Shown in pieces: positions 1 to 5,646 of a stretch of DNA of 7,771 nucleotides. This stretch comes from Crocinitomicaceae bacterium (GTDB lineage Bacteria; Bacteroidota; Bacteroidia; Flavobacteriales_D; Crocinitomicaceae). The stretch spans positions 1-7,771 of the forward strand of contig JAURHO010000076.1 of the NCBI GenBank assembly GCA_030833265.1, given 5' to 3'. The notes beneath the pieces are model-generated. The model did not search any database, was not told the origin of the DNA, and was given only the letters and a program-made list of their open reading frames with translations. How positions within the stretch are numbered: position 1 is the first letter of the stretch; each line of letters begins with the position of its first letter. Made by a program: the position numbers and the translations under genes.

Positions 1-1
1 A

Positions 2-130
2 CTTTCACTTAATTTAAAGCCACAACGTGGGCTTAACTGGGATCTCGGCGATGGCCAACAATTAGATTTAATTAGCGTTCGCGTTCCTGCCGCAGAATTT
101 ATTTTAGAGTTAACGAAAGTTCATGGCCCA
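2..130 (+). other. Open segment not matching the pyrophosphatase catalytic region
   Basis: The hppA reading frame stays open here, but the peptide (fragments include RGLNWDLGDGQQLDLISVRV and PAAEFILELTKVHGP) is not recognisable as pyrophosphatase. In the family, the stretch just before the AI(A/G)SAALTAL helix should contain the DNxGG and GNTT-type catalytic motifs. The other two forward frames have several stops. Similarity to the family resumes at about 131-134. It may be a chimeric contig end, a true rearrangement, or a divergent insertion. No intein-type HN/S junction is visible. Confidence 0.45.
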
Positions 131-1057
131 ATTGCTATTGCATCTGCTGCACTTACTGCCCTTGCATTGTTTGCAGCATACGTAACCTTCACTGGTATCG
201 AAGGTATCAACATCTTTAAAGCGCCAGTTTTAGCTGCACTTTTCATTGGTGGTATGATCCCTGTCGTTTTCTCTGCACTTGCTATGAAATCTGTAGGTAG
301 TGCCGCGATGGACATGGTGAACGAAGTACGTCGTCAGTTCCGTGAAATTCCAGGAATCATGGAAGGAACAGGAACGCCAGAATACGGAAAGTGTGTAGAA
401 ATTTCTACAAAAGCTGCACTTCGCGAAATGATGTTGCCAGGTGCCCTTACTATTGTAACACCAATTTTAATTGGTCTTGGTACTGGTTTCATTTCAGGTA
501 ACTGGCCAATGGCTGCTGAAGTACTTGGTGGTTATATGGCAGGTGTTGCTGTATCAGGTGTACTTTGGGCGATCTTCCAAAACAACGCTGGTGGTGCATG
601 GGACAACGCTAAAAAATCTTTCGAAGCTGGTGTAATGATCAACGGAGAAATGACTTTCAAAGGTTCTGATGCGCACAAAGCTGCTGTAACTGGTGACACT
701 GTAGGTGATCCATTTAAAGATACTTCAGGCCCATCTATGAACATCTTGATCAAATTGACTTGTCTTGTAGGTTTGGTGATTGCACCAATCTTGGGCGATG
801 GTCACGGAGACAAAAAAGAAGCAGGTGCTGCTAAATGTGAAATGACAAATGGTCATTGCACAGGTCAAGAAGCTGCTTGCAAAGGTGGCGACGCTAATTG
901 CAAAGAAGCATCTTGCCACGGCGACATGAAATGCGAAGGTGACATGAAATGCGAAGGCGAAGGCAAAGAAAAATGCCACGGTGAAGCAAAATGCCACGAA
1001 GGTAAAATGGATGAAAAATGCCACGACAAAAAAGGAGCTTGTTGCGATAAAAAGTAA
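2..1057 (+). CDS. hppA: Membrane-bound ion-translocating pyrophosphatase, C-terminal part, with Cys/His-rich tail (5' partial)
   Basis: This is the C-terminal part of a membrane pyrophosphatase, which hydrolyses cytoplasmic PPi and pumps H+ and/or Na+ across the inner membrane. From about position 131 the translation follows the family closely: ASAALTALALFAAYVTFTGI, then GGMIPVVFSALAM, EVRRQFREIPGIMEGTG, GGYMAGVAVSGVLWAIFQNN and the conserved loop KGSDAHKAAVTGDTVGDPFK, which holds Asp residues of the PPi/Mg site. The last membrane helix ends near LVIAPILG (position 796). An 86-residue hydrophilic tail with 12 Cys and 6 His follows (797-1054). The frame is open back to position 2, but 2-130 do not encode the expected DNxGG and GNTT-type motifs, so the N-terminal boundary is doubtful. 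Those motifs help decide K+ dependence and the pumped-ion determinant lies further upstream, so neither can be assigned. A terminator follows the stop. The family is certain; the integrity of the 5' part is not. Confidence 0.9.
   Translation, partial: LSLNLKPQRGLNWDLGDGQQLDLISVRVPAAEFILELTKVHGPIAIASAALTALALFAAYVTFTGIEGINIFKAPVLAALFIGGMIPVVFSALAMKSVGSAAMDMVNEVRRQFREIPGIMEGTGTPEYGKCVEISTKAALREMMLPGALTIVTPILIGLGTGFISGNWPMAAEVLGGYMAGVAVSGVLWAIFQNNAGGAWDNAKKSFEAGVMINGEMTFKGSDAHKAAVTGDTVGDPFKDTSGPSMNILIKLTCLVGLVIAPILGDGHGDKKEAGAAKCEMTNGHCTGQEAACKGGDANCKEASCHGDMKCEGDMKCEGEGKEKCHGEAKCHEGKMDEKCHDKKGACCDKK
923..958 (+). repeat. Two tandem 18-bp units in the hppA tail
   Basis: The unit gacatgaaatgcgaaggt (923-940) is followed directly by gacatgaaatgcgaaggc (941-958), identical but for the last base. 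Each encodes DMKCEG. Downstream, the shorter block aaatgccacg recurs at 971-980, 989-998 and 1016-1025, encoding KCH each time. The tail therefore appears to have grown by in-frame duplication of Cys/His codons. Confidence 0.9.
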
Positions 1058-1078
1058 GCGAGTCTTCTCTTCAAATAC

Positions 1079-1107
1079 AAAGCCACCTCTCGGGGTGGCT
1101 TTTTTTG
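1079..1107 (+). terminator. Rho-independent terminator of hppA
   Basis: A perfect 7-bp GC-rich stem, AGCCACC (1081-1087) with GGTGGCT (1094-1100), encloses the loop TCTCGG. A run of seven T begins at 1100. It lies about 20 bases after the hppA stop codon and should separate hppA from the next gene. Confidence 0.9.
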
Positions 1108-1130
1108 TGCTCCTTTTTCAAAAGCCTTTC

Positions 1131-1138
1131 TATCTTTG
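1131..1138 (+). promoter_or_regulatory. Candidate Bacteroidota -7 element (TATCTTTG) for the ATL gene
   Basis: TATCTTTG is an exact match to the Bacteroidota primary-sigma -7 consensus TAnnTTTG. It lies in the short gap between the hppA terminator and the alkyltransferase-like gene. The nearest upstream TTTG (1104-1107) is 23 bases away, a little further than the usual 19-21, so the -33 box is weak. If used, the transcript would start at about 1143-1146, nearly at the coding sequence, which argues against a TTG start at 1136. Confidence 0.5.
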
Positions 1139-1141
1139 TTT

Positions 1142-1480
1142 GTGCTTAAAAACAAAGATTTTTTTCAGGATGTATATGCTGTCGTTCGGTTGATACCTGA
1201 AGGTCGTGTCACGAGTTATGGTGCCATTGCTAATTATTTAGGTGCCAAGCAAGCCGCTAGGATGGTTGGCTGGGCCATGAATGCCAGCCATACGCTTTCG
1301 GACGTACCAGCGCATCGGGTTGTTAATCGGGTGGGTTTGTTGAGTGGAAAAAATCACTTCGAAAATCCAAAGCACATGGAAGAACTATTGTTTAAGGAAG
1401 GGATTCATGTGAAAAATGATCAAATTCAAAACTTTGAAAAAGTTTTCTGGGACCCCTCCATTGAATTAGGCCTGCCTTAA
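1142..1480 (+). CDS. Alkyltransferase-like (ATL) DNA-repair protein, MGMT family without acceptor Cys
   Basis: This small protein (112 residues from GTG 1142) has the DNA-binding fold of O6-methylguanine-DNA methyltransferases: IPEGRVTSYGAIANYLG, AARMVGWAMNASH, then VPAHRVVNRVGLLSGK. The acceptor motif PCHR reads P56-A57-H58-R59, so it cannot accept an alkyl group. It belongs with the ATL group, which binds O6-alkylguanine, flips it with a conserved Tyr/Arg pair (here Tyr26 and Arg40 of the matching motifs) and in other bacteria flags the lesion for nucleotide excision repair. It is a cytoplasmic single-domain protein of normal ATL length. The start is uncertain. TTG 1136 overlaps a -7 promoter box, whereas GTG 1142 gives MLKNKDFFQDVY, close to what I recall of relatives. 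The metB-like gene follows 33 bases downstream but has its own candidate -7 box. Confidence 0.85.
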   Translation: MLKNKDFFQDVYAVVRLIPEGRVTSYGAIANYLGAKQAARMVGWAMNASHTLSDVPAHRVVNRVGLLSGKNHFENPKHMEELLFKEGIHVKNDQIQNFEKVFWDPSIELGLP

Positions 1481-1489
1481 AGATTCTAT

Positions 1490-1497
1490 TAATTTTG
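1490..1497 (+). promoter_or_regulatory. Candidate -7 element (TAATTTTG) for the cystathionine synthase gene
   Basis: TAATTTTG fits the TAnnTTTG consensus and ends 16 bases before the ATG at 1514. No convincing -33 TTG lies at the usual distance, and TAnnTTTG is frequent in AT-rich DNA. The gene could instead be read through from the ATL gene. Confidence 0.35.
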
Positions 1498-1513
1498 TCA
1501 AAACTTTTTTTCA

Positions 1514-2659
1514 ATGAAATTTGCTACCAAAGCCATTCACGCAGGTGTTCATCCTGATCCAGCAACAGGAGCCATCATGACACCAATTTACCAAACCTCA
1601 ACCTATGTACAAGATGGTGTTGGTAATCACAAAGGATACGAATATTCTCGTACGCAAAACCCGACTCGTCATGCCTTAGAAAAGAATATAGCGGCCATTG
1701 AAAATGGCAAGCATGGCGCTTGTTTTGGCTCTGGTTTAGCAGCCATTGATTGCATCATCAAAATGCTTAATCCCGGAGATGAAGTCATCTCTACCAATGA
1801 CCTCTACGGTGGTTCTTACCGCATATTCAATACCATTTTTGCGAAGTACGGCATTGTTTTTCATTTCGTAGATATGCAAAACCCGGCTAATGTGGCGGCA
1901 CTCGTCAATGAAAATACCAAACTCATTTGGGTTGAAACGCCAACCAATCCCATGATGAATATCATTGATATCGAGGCCATGGCGCAGATTGCCAAAAGTG
2001 CAAAAGCATTACTTTGTGTAGACAACACCTTTGCAACACCTTACCTACAAAACCCACTAGACCTCGGTGCCGATTTCGTGATGCATTCTGTTACGAAATA
2101 TTTAGGCGGTCACTCTGATGTGGTAATGGGGGCCTTGGTTTGCAACGACGACGCACTTGCCAATGAAATGTACCGCATTCAGAACTCTTCAGGAGCTGTA
2201 ACTGCACCTATGGATTCTTTCTTGGTGCTTCGCGGAATCAAAACACTCCACCTGCGCGTGCAAAGACACTGTGAAAACGGTATTCAAATTGCTAATTACT
2301 TGCAGCAGCACCCAAAAGTTGCCAAAGTATATTGGCCAGGTTTTGAAACGCATCCAAATCACGAAGTCGCTAAAAAACAAATGCGTGGTTTTGGTGGCAT
2401 GATTTCTTTCACCTTGAAAGGCGATCGTTTAGAAGATGCACTTGCTTTTGTAAAAAATGTTGAAATTTTTGCGTTAGCAGAGTCTTTAGGAGGTGTTGAA
2501 TCCTTGATTGGGCACCCAGCTACCATGACACATGCGTCTATTCCGAAAGCAATCAGGGAAAAAAGCGGTGTTGTAGATTCATTGATTCGCTTGAGTGTCG
2601 GCATCGAGGATGCTCAAGACCTCATTGAAGATCTTGACCAAGCATTAGCAGCCCTATAA
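1514..2659 (+). CDS. metB: Cystathionine gamma-synthase / gamma-lyase family PLP enzyme
   Basis: This is a complete 381-residue trans-sulfuration enzyme of the Cys/Met-metabolism PLP family (fold type I), of usual length and cytoplasmic. Visible motifs in order are YSRTQNPTR (44-52), the phosphate-binding region CFGSGLAAID (70-79), the cofactor-stacking Tyr of DLYGGSYR (Tyr98), the pyridine-N-binding Asp170 in VDNTF, the Schiff-base Lys195 in SVTKYLGGHSDVV, and LAESLGGVESLIGHPATMTH. As a synthase (metB) it would make cystathionine from an O-acylhomoserine and cysteine. As a lyase it would split cystathionine to cysteine, ammonia and 2-oxobutyrate. The two cannot be told apart by these shared motifs, so the symbol is tentative. 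ATG 1514 is the natural start, giving MKFATKAIHAG. The stop overlaps the convergent response-regulator gene by 6 bp. No other methionine-pathway gene is in view. Confidence 0.9.
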   Translation: MKFATKAIHAGVHPDPATGAIMTPIYQTSTYVQDGVGNHKGYEYSRTQNPTRHALEKNIAAIENGKHGACFGSGLAAIDCIIKMLNPGDEVISTNDLYGGSYRIFNTIFAKYGIVFHFVDMQNPANVAALVNENTKLIWVETPTNPMMNIIDIEAMAQIAKSAKALLCVDNTFATPYLQNPLDLGADFVMHSVTKYLGGHSDVVMGALVCNDDALANEMYRIQNSSGAVTAPMDSFLVLRGIKTLHLRVQRHCENGIQIANYLQQHPKVAKVYWPGFETHPNHEVAKKQMRGFGGMISFTLKGDRLEDALAFVKNVEIFALAESLGGVESLIGHPATMTHASIPKAIREKSGVVDSLIRLSVGIEDAQDLIEDLDQALAAL

Positions 2660-3400
2660 CTGATCTAGACTTTTAAAGAATTGTTCTTTTTTTGCTGGCG
2701 ATAGCGGAATCGAACTTCCGTCTTTTAGAATAACCGAGCCGCCGTCGTGCTTGTCATAGCGTTCCACATAATTGAGGTTAATCAAGTGTGACTGATGCAC
2801 CCTAAAAAACGAAAAGCCTGCTAACATGGTGTCGTAGTCTTTGAGAGTTTTAGAAACTAAGATTTTCTTGCCGTCGTGTAAATAAAAGAAAGTGTAATTT
2901 TTATCGGCTTCGCAGTGGACAATATCGTCAATCTCGACCACGAAAATACTTTCTTGCGTCTTGAGCACAAGTTTTCTTTTGTGTTGCGGCTGAATGTTGT
3001 GTTGTAAAACATTAAATTGACTCTCTTCTTTTTTCTGATCAAGGTGCTGAATGGCATTTGAAATGGCCGTATGCAACTCTTCTGCATCAATTGGCTTCAG
3101 GATGTAATCTAGGGCTGAAAACTTAATGGCTTGCACCGCAAATTCTTGGAAGGCCGTAATGAAAATGACTTCAAAATTCTTGTACTTGACATTGCGCAAG
3201 ACATCAAAGCCATTGCCATCGGGCATTTGAATGTCCAACAAAACGATATCTGGTTGGATATCTTCAATGGCCTCTATACCACTTTGGACATTTTCGCCAT
3301 CGATATAGATGTTGAGATTTAAGTCAAATGATTCAAGCATTTTGCGAATGAAAGTACGCGTTGGCTTTTCGTCGTCGATGATCAAAACTTTTGTACTCAT
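2654..3400 (-). CDS. LytTR-family response regulator
   Basis: This 248-residue two-component transcription factor has an N-terminal receiver domain (about 1-120). It carries the acidic pocket D9-D10 in LIIDDE, phospho-acceptor Asp56 in VLLDIQMPDGNGF, Thr82 and the Lys102-Pro103 switch pair in ILKPID. A short linker leads to a LytTR DNA-binding domain (about 140-248), recognisable by VHCEADKNYTFFYL, FFRVHQSHLINLNYVERY and LKDGSSIPLSP. LytTR domains usually bind paired direct repeats in promoters. The gene lies 9 bases downstream of the histidine kinase on the same strand, so the two are almost certainly one operon and a cognate pair. Its stop codon lies inside the end of the convergent metB-like gene. 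Its target genes cannot be read from this window, though the secreted-protein gene divergent from the operon is an obvious candidate. The start ATG is clear; no Shine-Dalgarno sequence is evident, as is usual in this phylum. Confidence 0.95.
   Translation of the reverse strand: MSTKVLIIDDEKPTRTFIRKMLESFDLNLNIYIDGENVQSGIEAIEDIQPDIVLLDIQMPDGNGFDVLRNVKYKNFEVIFITAFQEFAVQAIKFSALDYILKPIDAEELHTAISNAIQHLDQKKEESQFNVLQHNIQPQHKRKLVLKTQESIFVVEIDDIVHCEADKNYTFFYLHDGKKILVSKTLKDYDTMLAGFSFFRVHQSHLINLNYVERYDKHDGGSVILKDGSSIPLSPAKKEQFFKSLDQL
2675..2693 (+). terminator. Weak AT-rich hairpin with T run after metB
   Basis: AAAGAA (2675-2680), loop TTG and TTCTTT (2684-2689) continue into more T to 2693. This is the only hairpin-plus-T-run I see soon after the metB stop. 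It lies inside the 3' coding end of the opposite-strand regulator, where it encodes Lys- and Phe-rich sequence. With a single G:C pair it may not terminate efficiently. Confidence 0.25.
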
Positions 3401-3409
3401 AGTTGCAGC

Positions 3410-5572
3410 TTAAATGGAATCTTCGTAACGAAGGGGTAATACCAACTTCACGACTGTTCCGGTTTGTTCCTCTTTATTGAGGTCTTCAAAAAGAAGACTT
3501 CCATTAAATTTATACTTTTTATTGATAATCTCGATGCGTTCTTTGGTGATATCAATCGCCATACTCTTGTGCGTTCGGATTTTCTTGGTCTTTTGAGATT
3601 TCTTTCGCCCTACCCCGTTGTCTTCAATTCTGAGCAACATAGACTGTCCTTCTGCGCGCATTTGCACCAAAATATGCCCATTTTTTACGGTATGCAACTG
3701 GCCGTGTTCAATCGCGTTTTCGATAAAGGGCTGCGTGATCATGGGCGGCACCATGGCTTTGTTAAACAAAAGATCATCGCTGATGTCAAGGGTGTAATCA
3801 AAGCGGTTCTCAAAACGCATTTTCTGAGTAGCCAAATACTTGTCAAGGATTTCAATTTCTAGCTCAATCGGAATAAACTCTTTAGGAGAGTTCTCGAGGA
3901 TAAGCCGCATGAGTCTGGAGAATTTTACGAGAAATTGAGACGATTTTTCAGGGTCATTTTCATAGATATAACTTTGAATGACCGACATGGCATTAAAGAC
4001 AAAATGCGGATTCATTTGGGTGCGCAACAAAGTTTGTGAGAGTTCGGCCTCGCGCTGTTCTTGTTTGATCCGGTTTTGTTGAATCCGTAAAATAAATATG
4101 ACCACCCCAAAAATAATGGCGACGATAAAAATGATGGAGATAAAGAGCTGGCGGTCTTTTTGAAGTTCGATAATTTTGCGTTCCTTTTGCACCTTCTCAA
4201 TGGAAGCGCGCTGAAAATCAATAAGGCGTTCGCGTTCCTCGCGCAAATTACTAGAGGTCATTTCCTCAATACGGGCTGCACTGCGCCAAACAGGGCTTTT
4301 GGCCAACCAATCTGAATATGCTTCTTGATAAGCTAGCGCCGCTTTTAAATCGCCTTTCTGATTGGCAATTTTGGCCAACAACGCATAAGCCACAGCTATT
4401 TGTGGCCTGACCTGTTCACTTGAAAGGATTTGTGCTAAAACCGCCTTGAGCTGTGTTTCGGCAAGTGCATATTGCTGCTTTGCCAAGAAATATTTAGCGT
4501 ATTCTAAATGGAACTTATCGGAAAGCAACGAGGTTTGCCCTCCTTTTAAATAGTTGGTCAATTTTAAAAAATACGGGCTCGCATCTTGTCCTTTAGCAGC
4601 AGCAATAGTGGCCTGACATAAATAAGCCCGGTGCAATGCTTCTTGATTGTTGATTTTTTCAAAATAGCGCAAGGCCACATTTAAGTTATTTTGTGCTTTT
4701 GTTGTTTGTTTGAGTTGCAGCAAATGTTCACTTAATATGAGCGCAGCGTAGGCCTTGAAAAAATCATCTTGAAAGGTTTCTGCCAAATTTTGAGCGCGTT
4801 TGGCGTAGGCAATAGTCTGATCGTCGTTACCTACTTCTAAAGAAATCGCGGCAATTAAAATTAAGGGCCTGATTTTAAAATAAGGCAGCTGTGCTTCTTC
4901 GGCCATTTGCAACGAAAAAATAGCGCGCTGTACAGCCTTGTCAAGTAAATTGGCACGCCAGAACACCTCGGCTTGAGCTTGTAGGGCGTTGATGAGCGTC
5001 CAGCTGCCAACGGAGCGCTTGGCAATTTGCACAGACTGGTCACTTAAAATGAGTGCGGAATCAATTTGACCTTGTTGGAGATAATGCGCGGCTTGGATCT
5101 GATATAGTTGAGCCGTTTGCTTGTTCTTTAAAAAGCGACGACTATAGGCCAACAAGTTTTTAAAACGCTGCGCCGATTGGCCAGCAGAAAGCGTATAATC
5201 GAGCAGTTTTCTTCGCCATTCTAATTGCTTATCCTGAAATGTATAATTGCTTAAGCTGCGTTGATAAAGTAATTGTGCTTTTGGAAGGGCCCCAAGATAG
5301 AGGGACTGCTCACAGCGCAATAGGGAAATAATTTTTTGATCTTTGGGATCGGAGTAGGCATCTGCCTGTGCATCAATCAATTCAAGCTCTTTTAACCAGG
5401 ATGCTTTGTTCGTTTCTTCTAAAAATGAAAGTAGATGCAACCTTGCTTGTAAATGAGACGTCTTGTCCTTGGTCTTTTGCAAAGTTTTACGCAACTGTTC
5501 TTCGGTCTGAGCCTGTGCCACACACGCCCACAAGCCAAAGAAAAACACAGCAAGAAACTTCAAATTGACCAT
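3410..5572 (-). CDS. TPR-containing LytS-type sensor histidine kinase
   Basis: This 720-residue membrane sensor kinase phosphorylates the LytTR regulator encoded immediately downstream. Residues 1-22 form a signal peptide (LKFLAVFFFGLWACVAQAQ). Residues about 30-430 are helical TPR-like repeats rich in Ala, Leu, Tyr and Gln, placed in the periplasm. A charged coiled-coil-like stretch (about 438-475) precedes one membrane helix (476-496, FISIIFIVAIIFGVVIFIL). The cytoplasmic part is a His_kinase (LytS/YehU) module: phospho-acceptor His523 in QMNPHFVFNAM, N-box Asn619 in PPMITQPFIENAIEHG, ATP-binding RIEDNGVG (Asp651) and the HKSMAIDITKERIEIIN motif. All key residues are present. ATG 5572 is chosen over TTG 5578 because it opens the signal peptide directly and leaves room for a -7 box at 5579-5586. 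The ligand is unknown; a peptide, envelope or protein-export signal is a guess only. Confidence 0.93.
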   Translation of the reverse strand: MVNLKFLAVFFFGLWACVAQAQTEEQLRKTLQKTKDKTSHLQARLHLLSFLEETNKASWLKELELIDAQADAYSDPKDQKIISLLRCEQSLYLGALPKAQLLYQRSLSNYTFQDKQLEWRRKLLDYTLSAGQSAQRFKNLLAYSRRFLKNKQTAQLYQIQAAHYLQQGQIDSALILSDQSVQIAKRSVGSWTLINALQAQAEVFWRANLLDKAVQRAIFSLQMAEEAQLPYFKIRPLILIAAISLEVGNDDQTIAYAKRAQNLAETFQDDFFKAYAALILSEHLLQLKQTTKAQNNLNVALRYFEKINNQEALHRAYLCQATIAAAKGQDASPYFLKLTNYLKGGQTSLLSDKFHLEYAKYFLAKQQYALAETQLKAVLAQILSSEQVRPQIAVAYALLAKIANQKGDLKAALAYQEAYSDWLAKSPVWRSAARIEEMTSSNLREERERLIDFQRASIEKVQKERKIIELQKDRQLFISIIFIVAIIFGVVIFILRIQQNRIKQEQREAELSQTLLRTQMNPHFVFNAMSVIQSYIYENDPEKSSQFLVKFSRLMRLILENSPKEFIPIELEIEILDKYLATQKMRFENRFDYTLDISDDLLFNKAMVPPMITQPFIENAIEHGQLHTVKNGHILVQMRAEGQSMLLRIEDNGVGRKKSQKTKKIRTHKSMAIDITKERIEIINKKYKFNGSLLFEDLNKEEQTGTVVKLVLPLRYEDSI

Positions 5573-5578
5573 AAACAA

Positions 5579-5609
5579 CGAATATACAAACTTATCACAT
5601 GGCTTTCAA
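5579..5609 (-). promoter_or_regulatory. Candidate promoter of the kinase-regulator operon
   Basis: Read on the minus strand, TTG (5609-5607) is followed by 20 bases and then TATATTCG (5586-5579), one base from the Bacteroidota -7 consensus TAnnTTTG and at roughly normal -33/-7 spacing. It ends 6 bases before the ATG at 5572, which implies a very short or absent leader. The -7 box lies in one arm of the inverted repeat at 5579-5629. Confidence 0.45.
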
Positions 5610-5621
5610 GCGCTTAGTTTG

Positions 5622-5629
5622 TATCTTCG
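5622..5629 (+). promoter_or_regulatory. Candidate -7 element (TATCTTCG) for the secreted-protein gene
   Basis: TATCTTCG differs by one base from TAnnTTTG and lies 17 bases before the preferred ATG at 5647. No clear TTG is at the -33 distance. It also lies within the longer frame opening at ATG 5599, which argues against that upstream start. Confidence 0.4.
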
Positions 5630-5646
5630 CGTACAAATTATCAAAT

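Larger units (their letters stand above)
5579..5629. repeat. 14-bp inverted repeat in the divergent promoter region
   Basis: The left arm CGAATATACAAACT (5579-5592) is the reverse complement of the right arm AGTTTGTATCTTCG (5616-5629) except at one position, with a 23-base spacer. Each arm contains a candidate -7 element facing outward toward its own gene. It may be two similar promoters, an operator for a dimeric regulator, or both. Confidence 0.7.

Noticed and set aside
2..135. An intein C-terminus ending at the hppA junction (the sequence reads KVHGP before AIAS).
   Set aside because: Intein ends need an Asn followed by Cys/Ser/Thr and a preceding block with NHxF-like sequence. Here the residues are His-Gly-Pro and no block F pattern is seen.
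725..1155. Two overlapping minus-strand open frames (about 96-99 residues) opposite the hppA tail.
   Set aside because: Their Phe/His/Ser-rich composition simply mirrors the repeated Lys/Cys/Glu codons of the real gene. They have no domain and no promoter.
3464..3862. A 132-residue plus-strand frame opposite the kinase domain.
   Set aside because: It lies entirely antisense to the conserved N-box and ATP-binding motifs of the kinase, and its own translation has no recognisable features.
5573..5578. A TTG start for the histidine kinase, two codons before ATG 5572.
   Set aside because: ATG 5572 gives a standard signal peptide, and the TTG directly abuts the candidate promoter element.
5599..5646. 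An upstream ATG that would lengthen the secreted protein by 16 residues.
   Set aside because: It would put a basic 16-residue stretch before an otherwise normal signal peptide, and the stretch overlaps the candidate -7 box and the inverted repeat.
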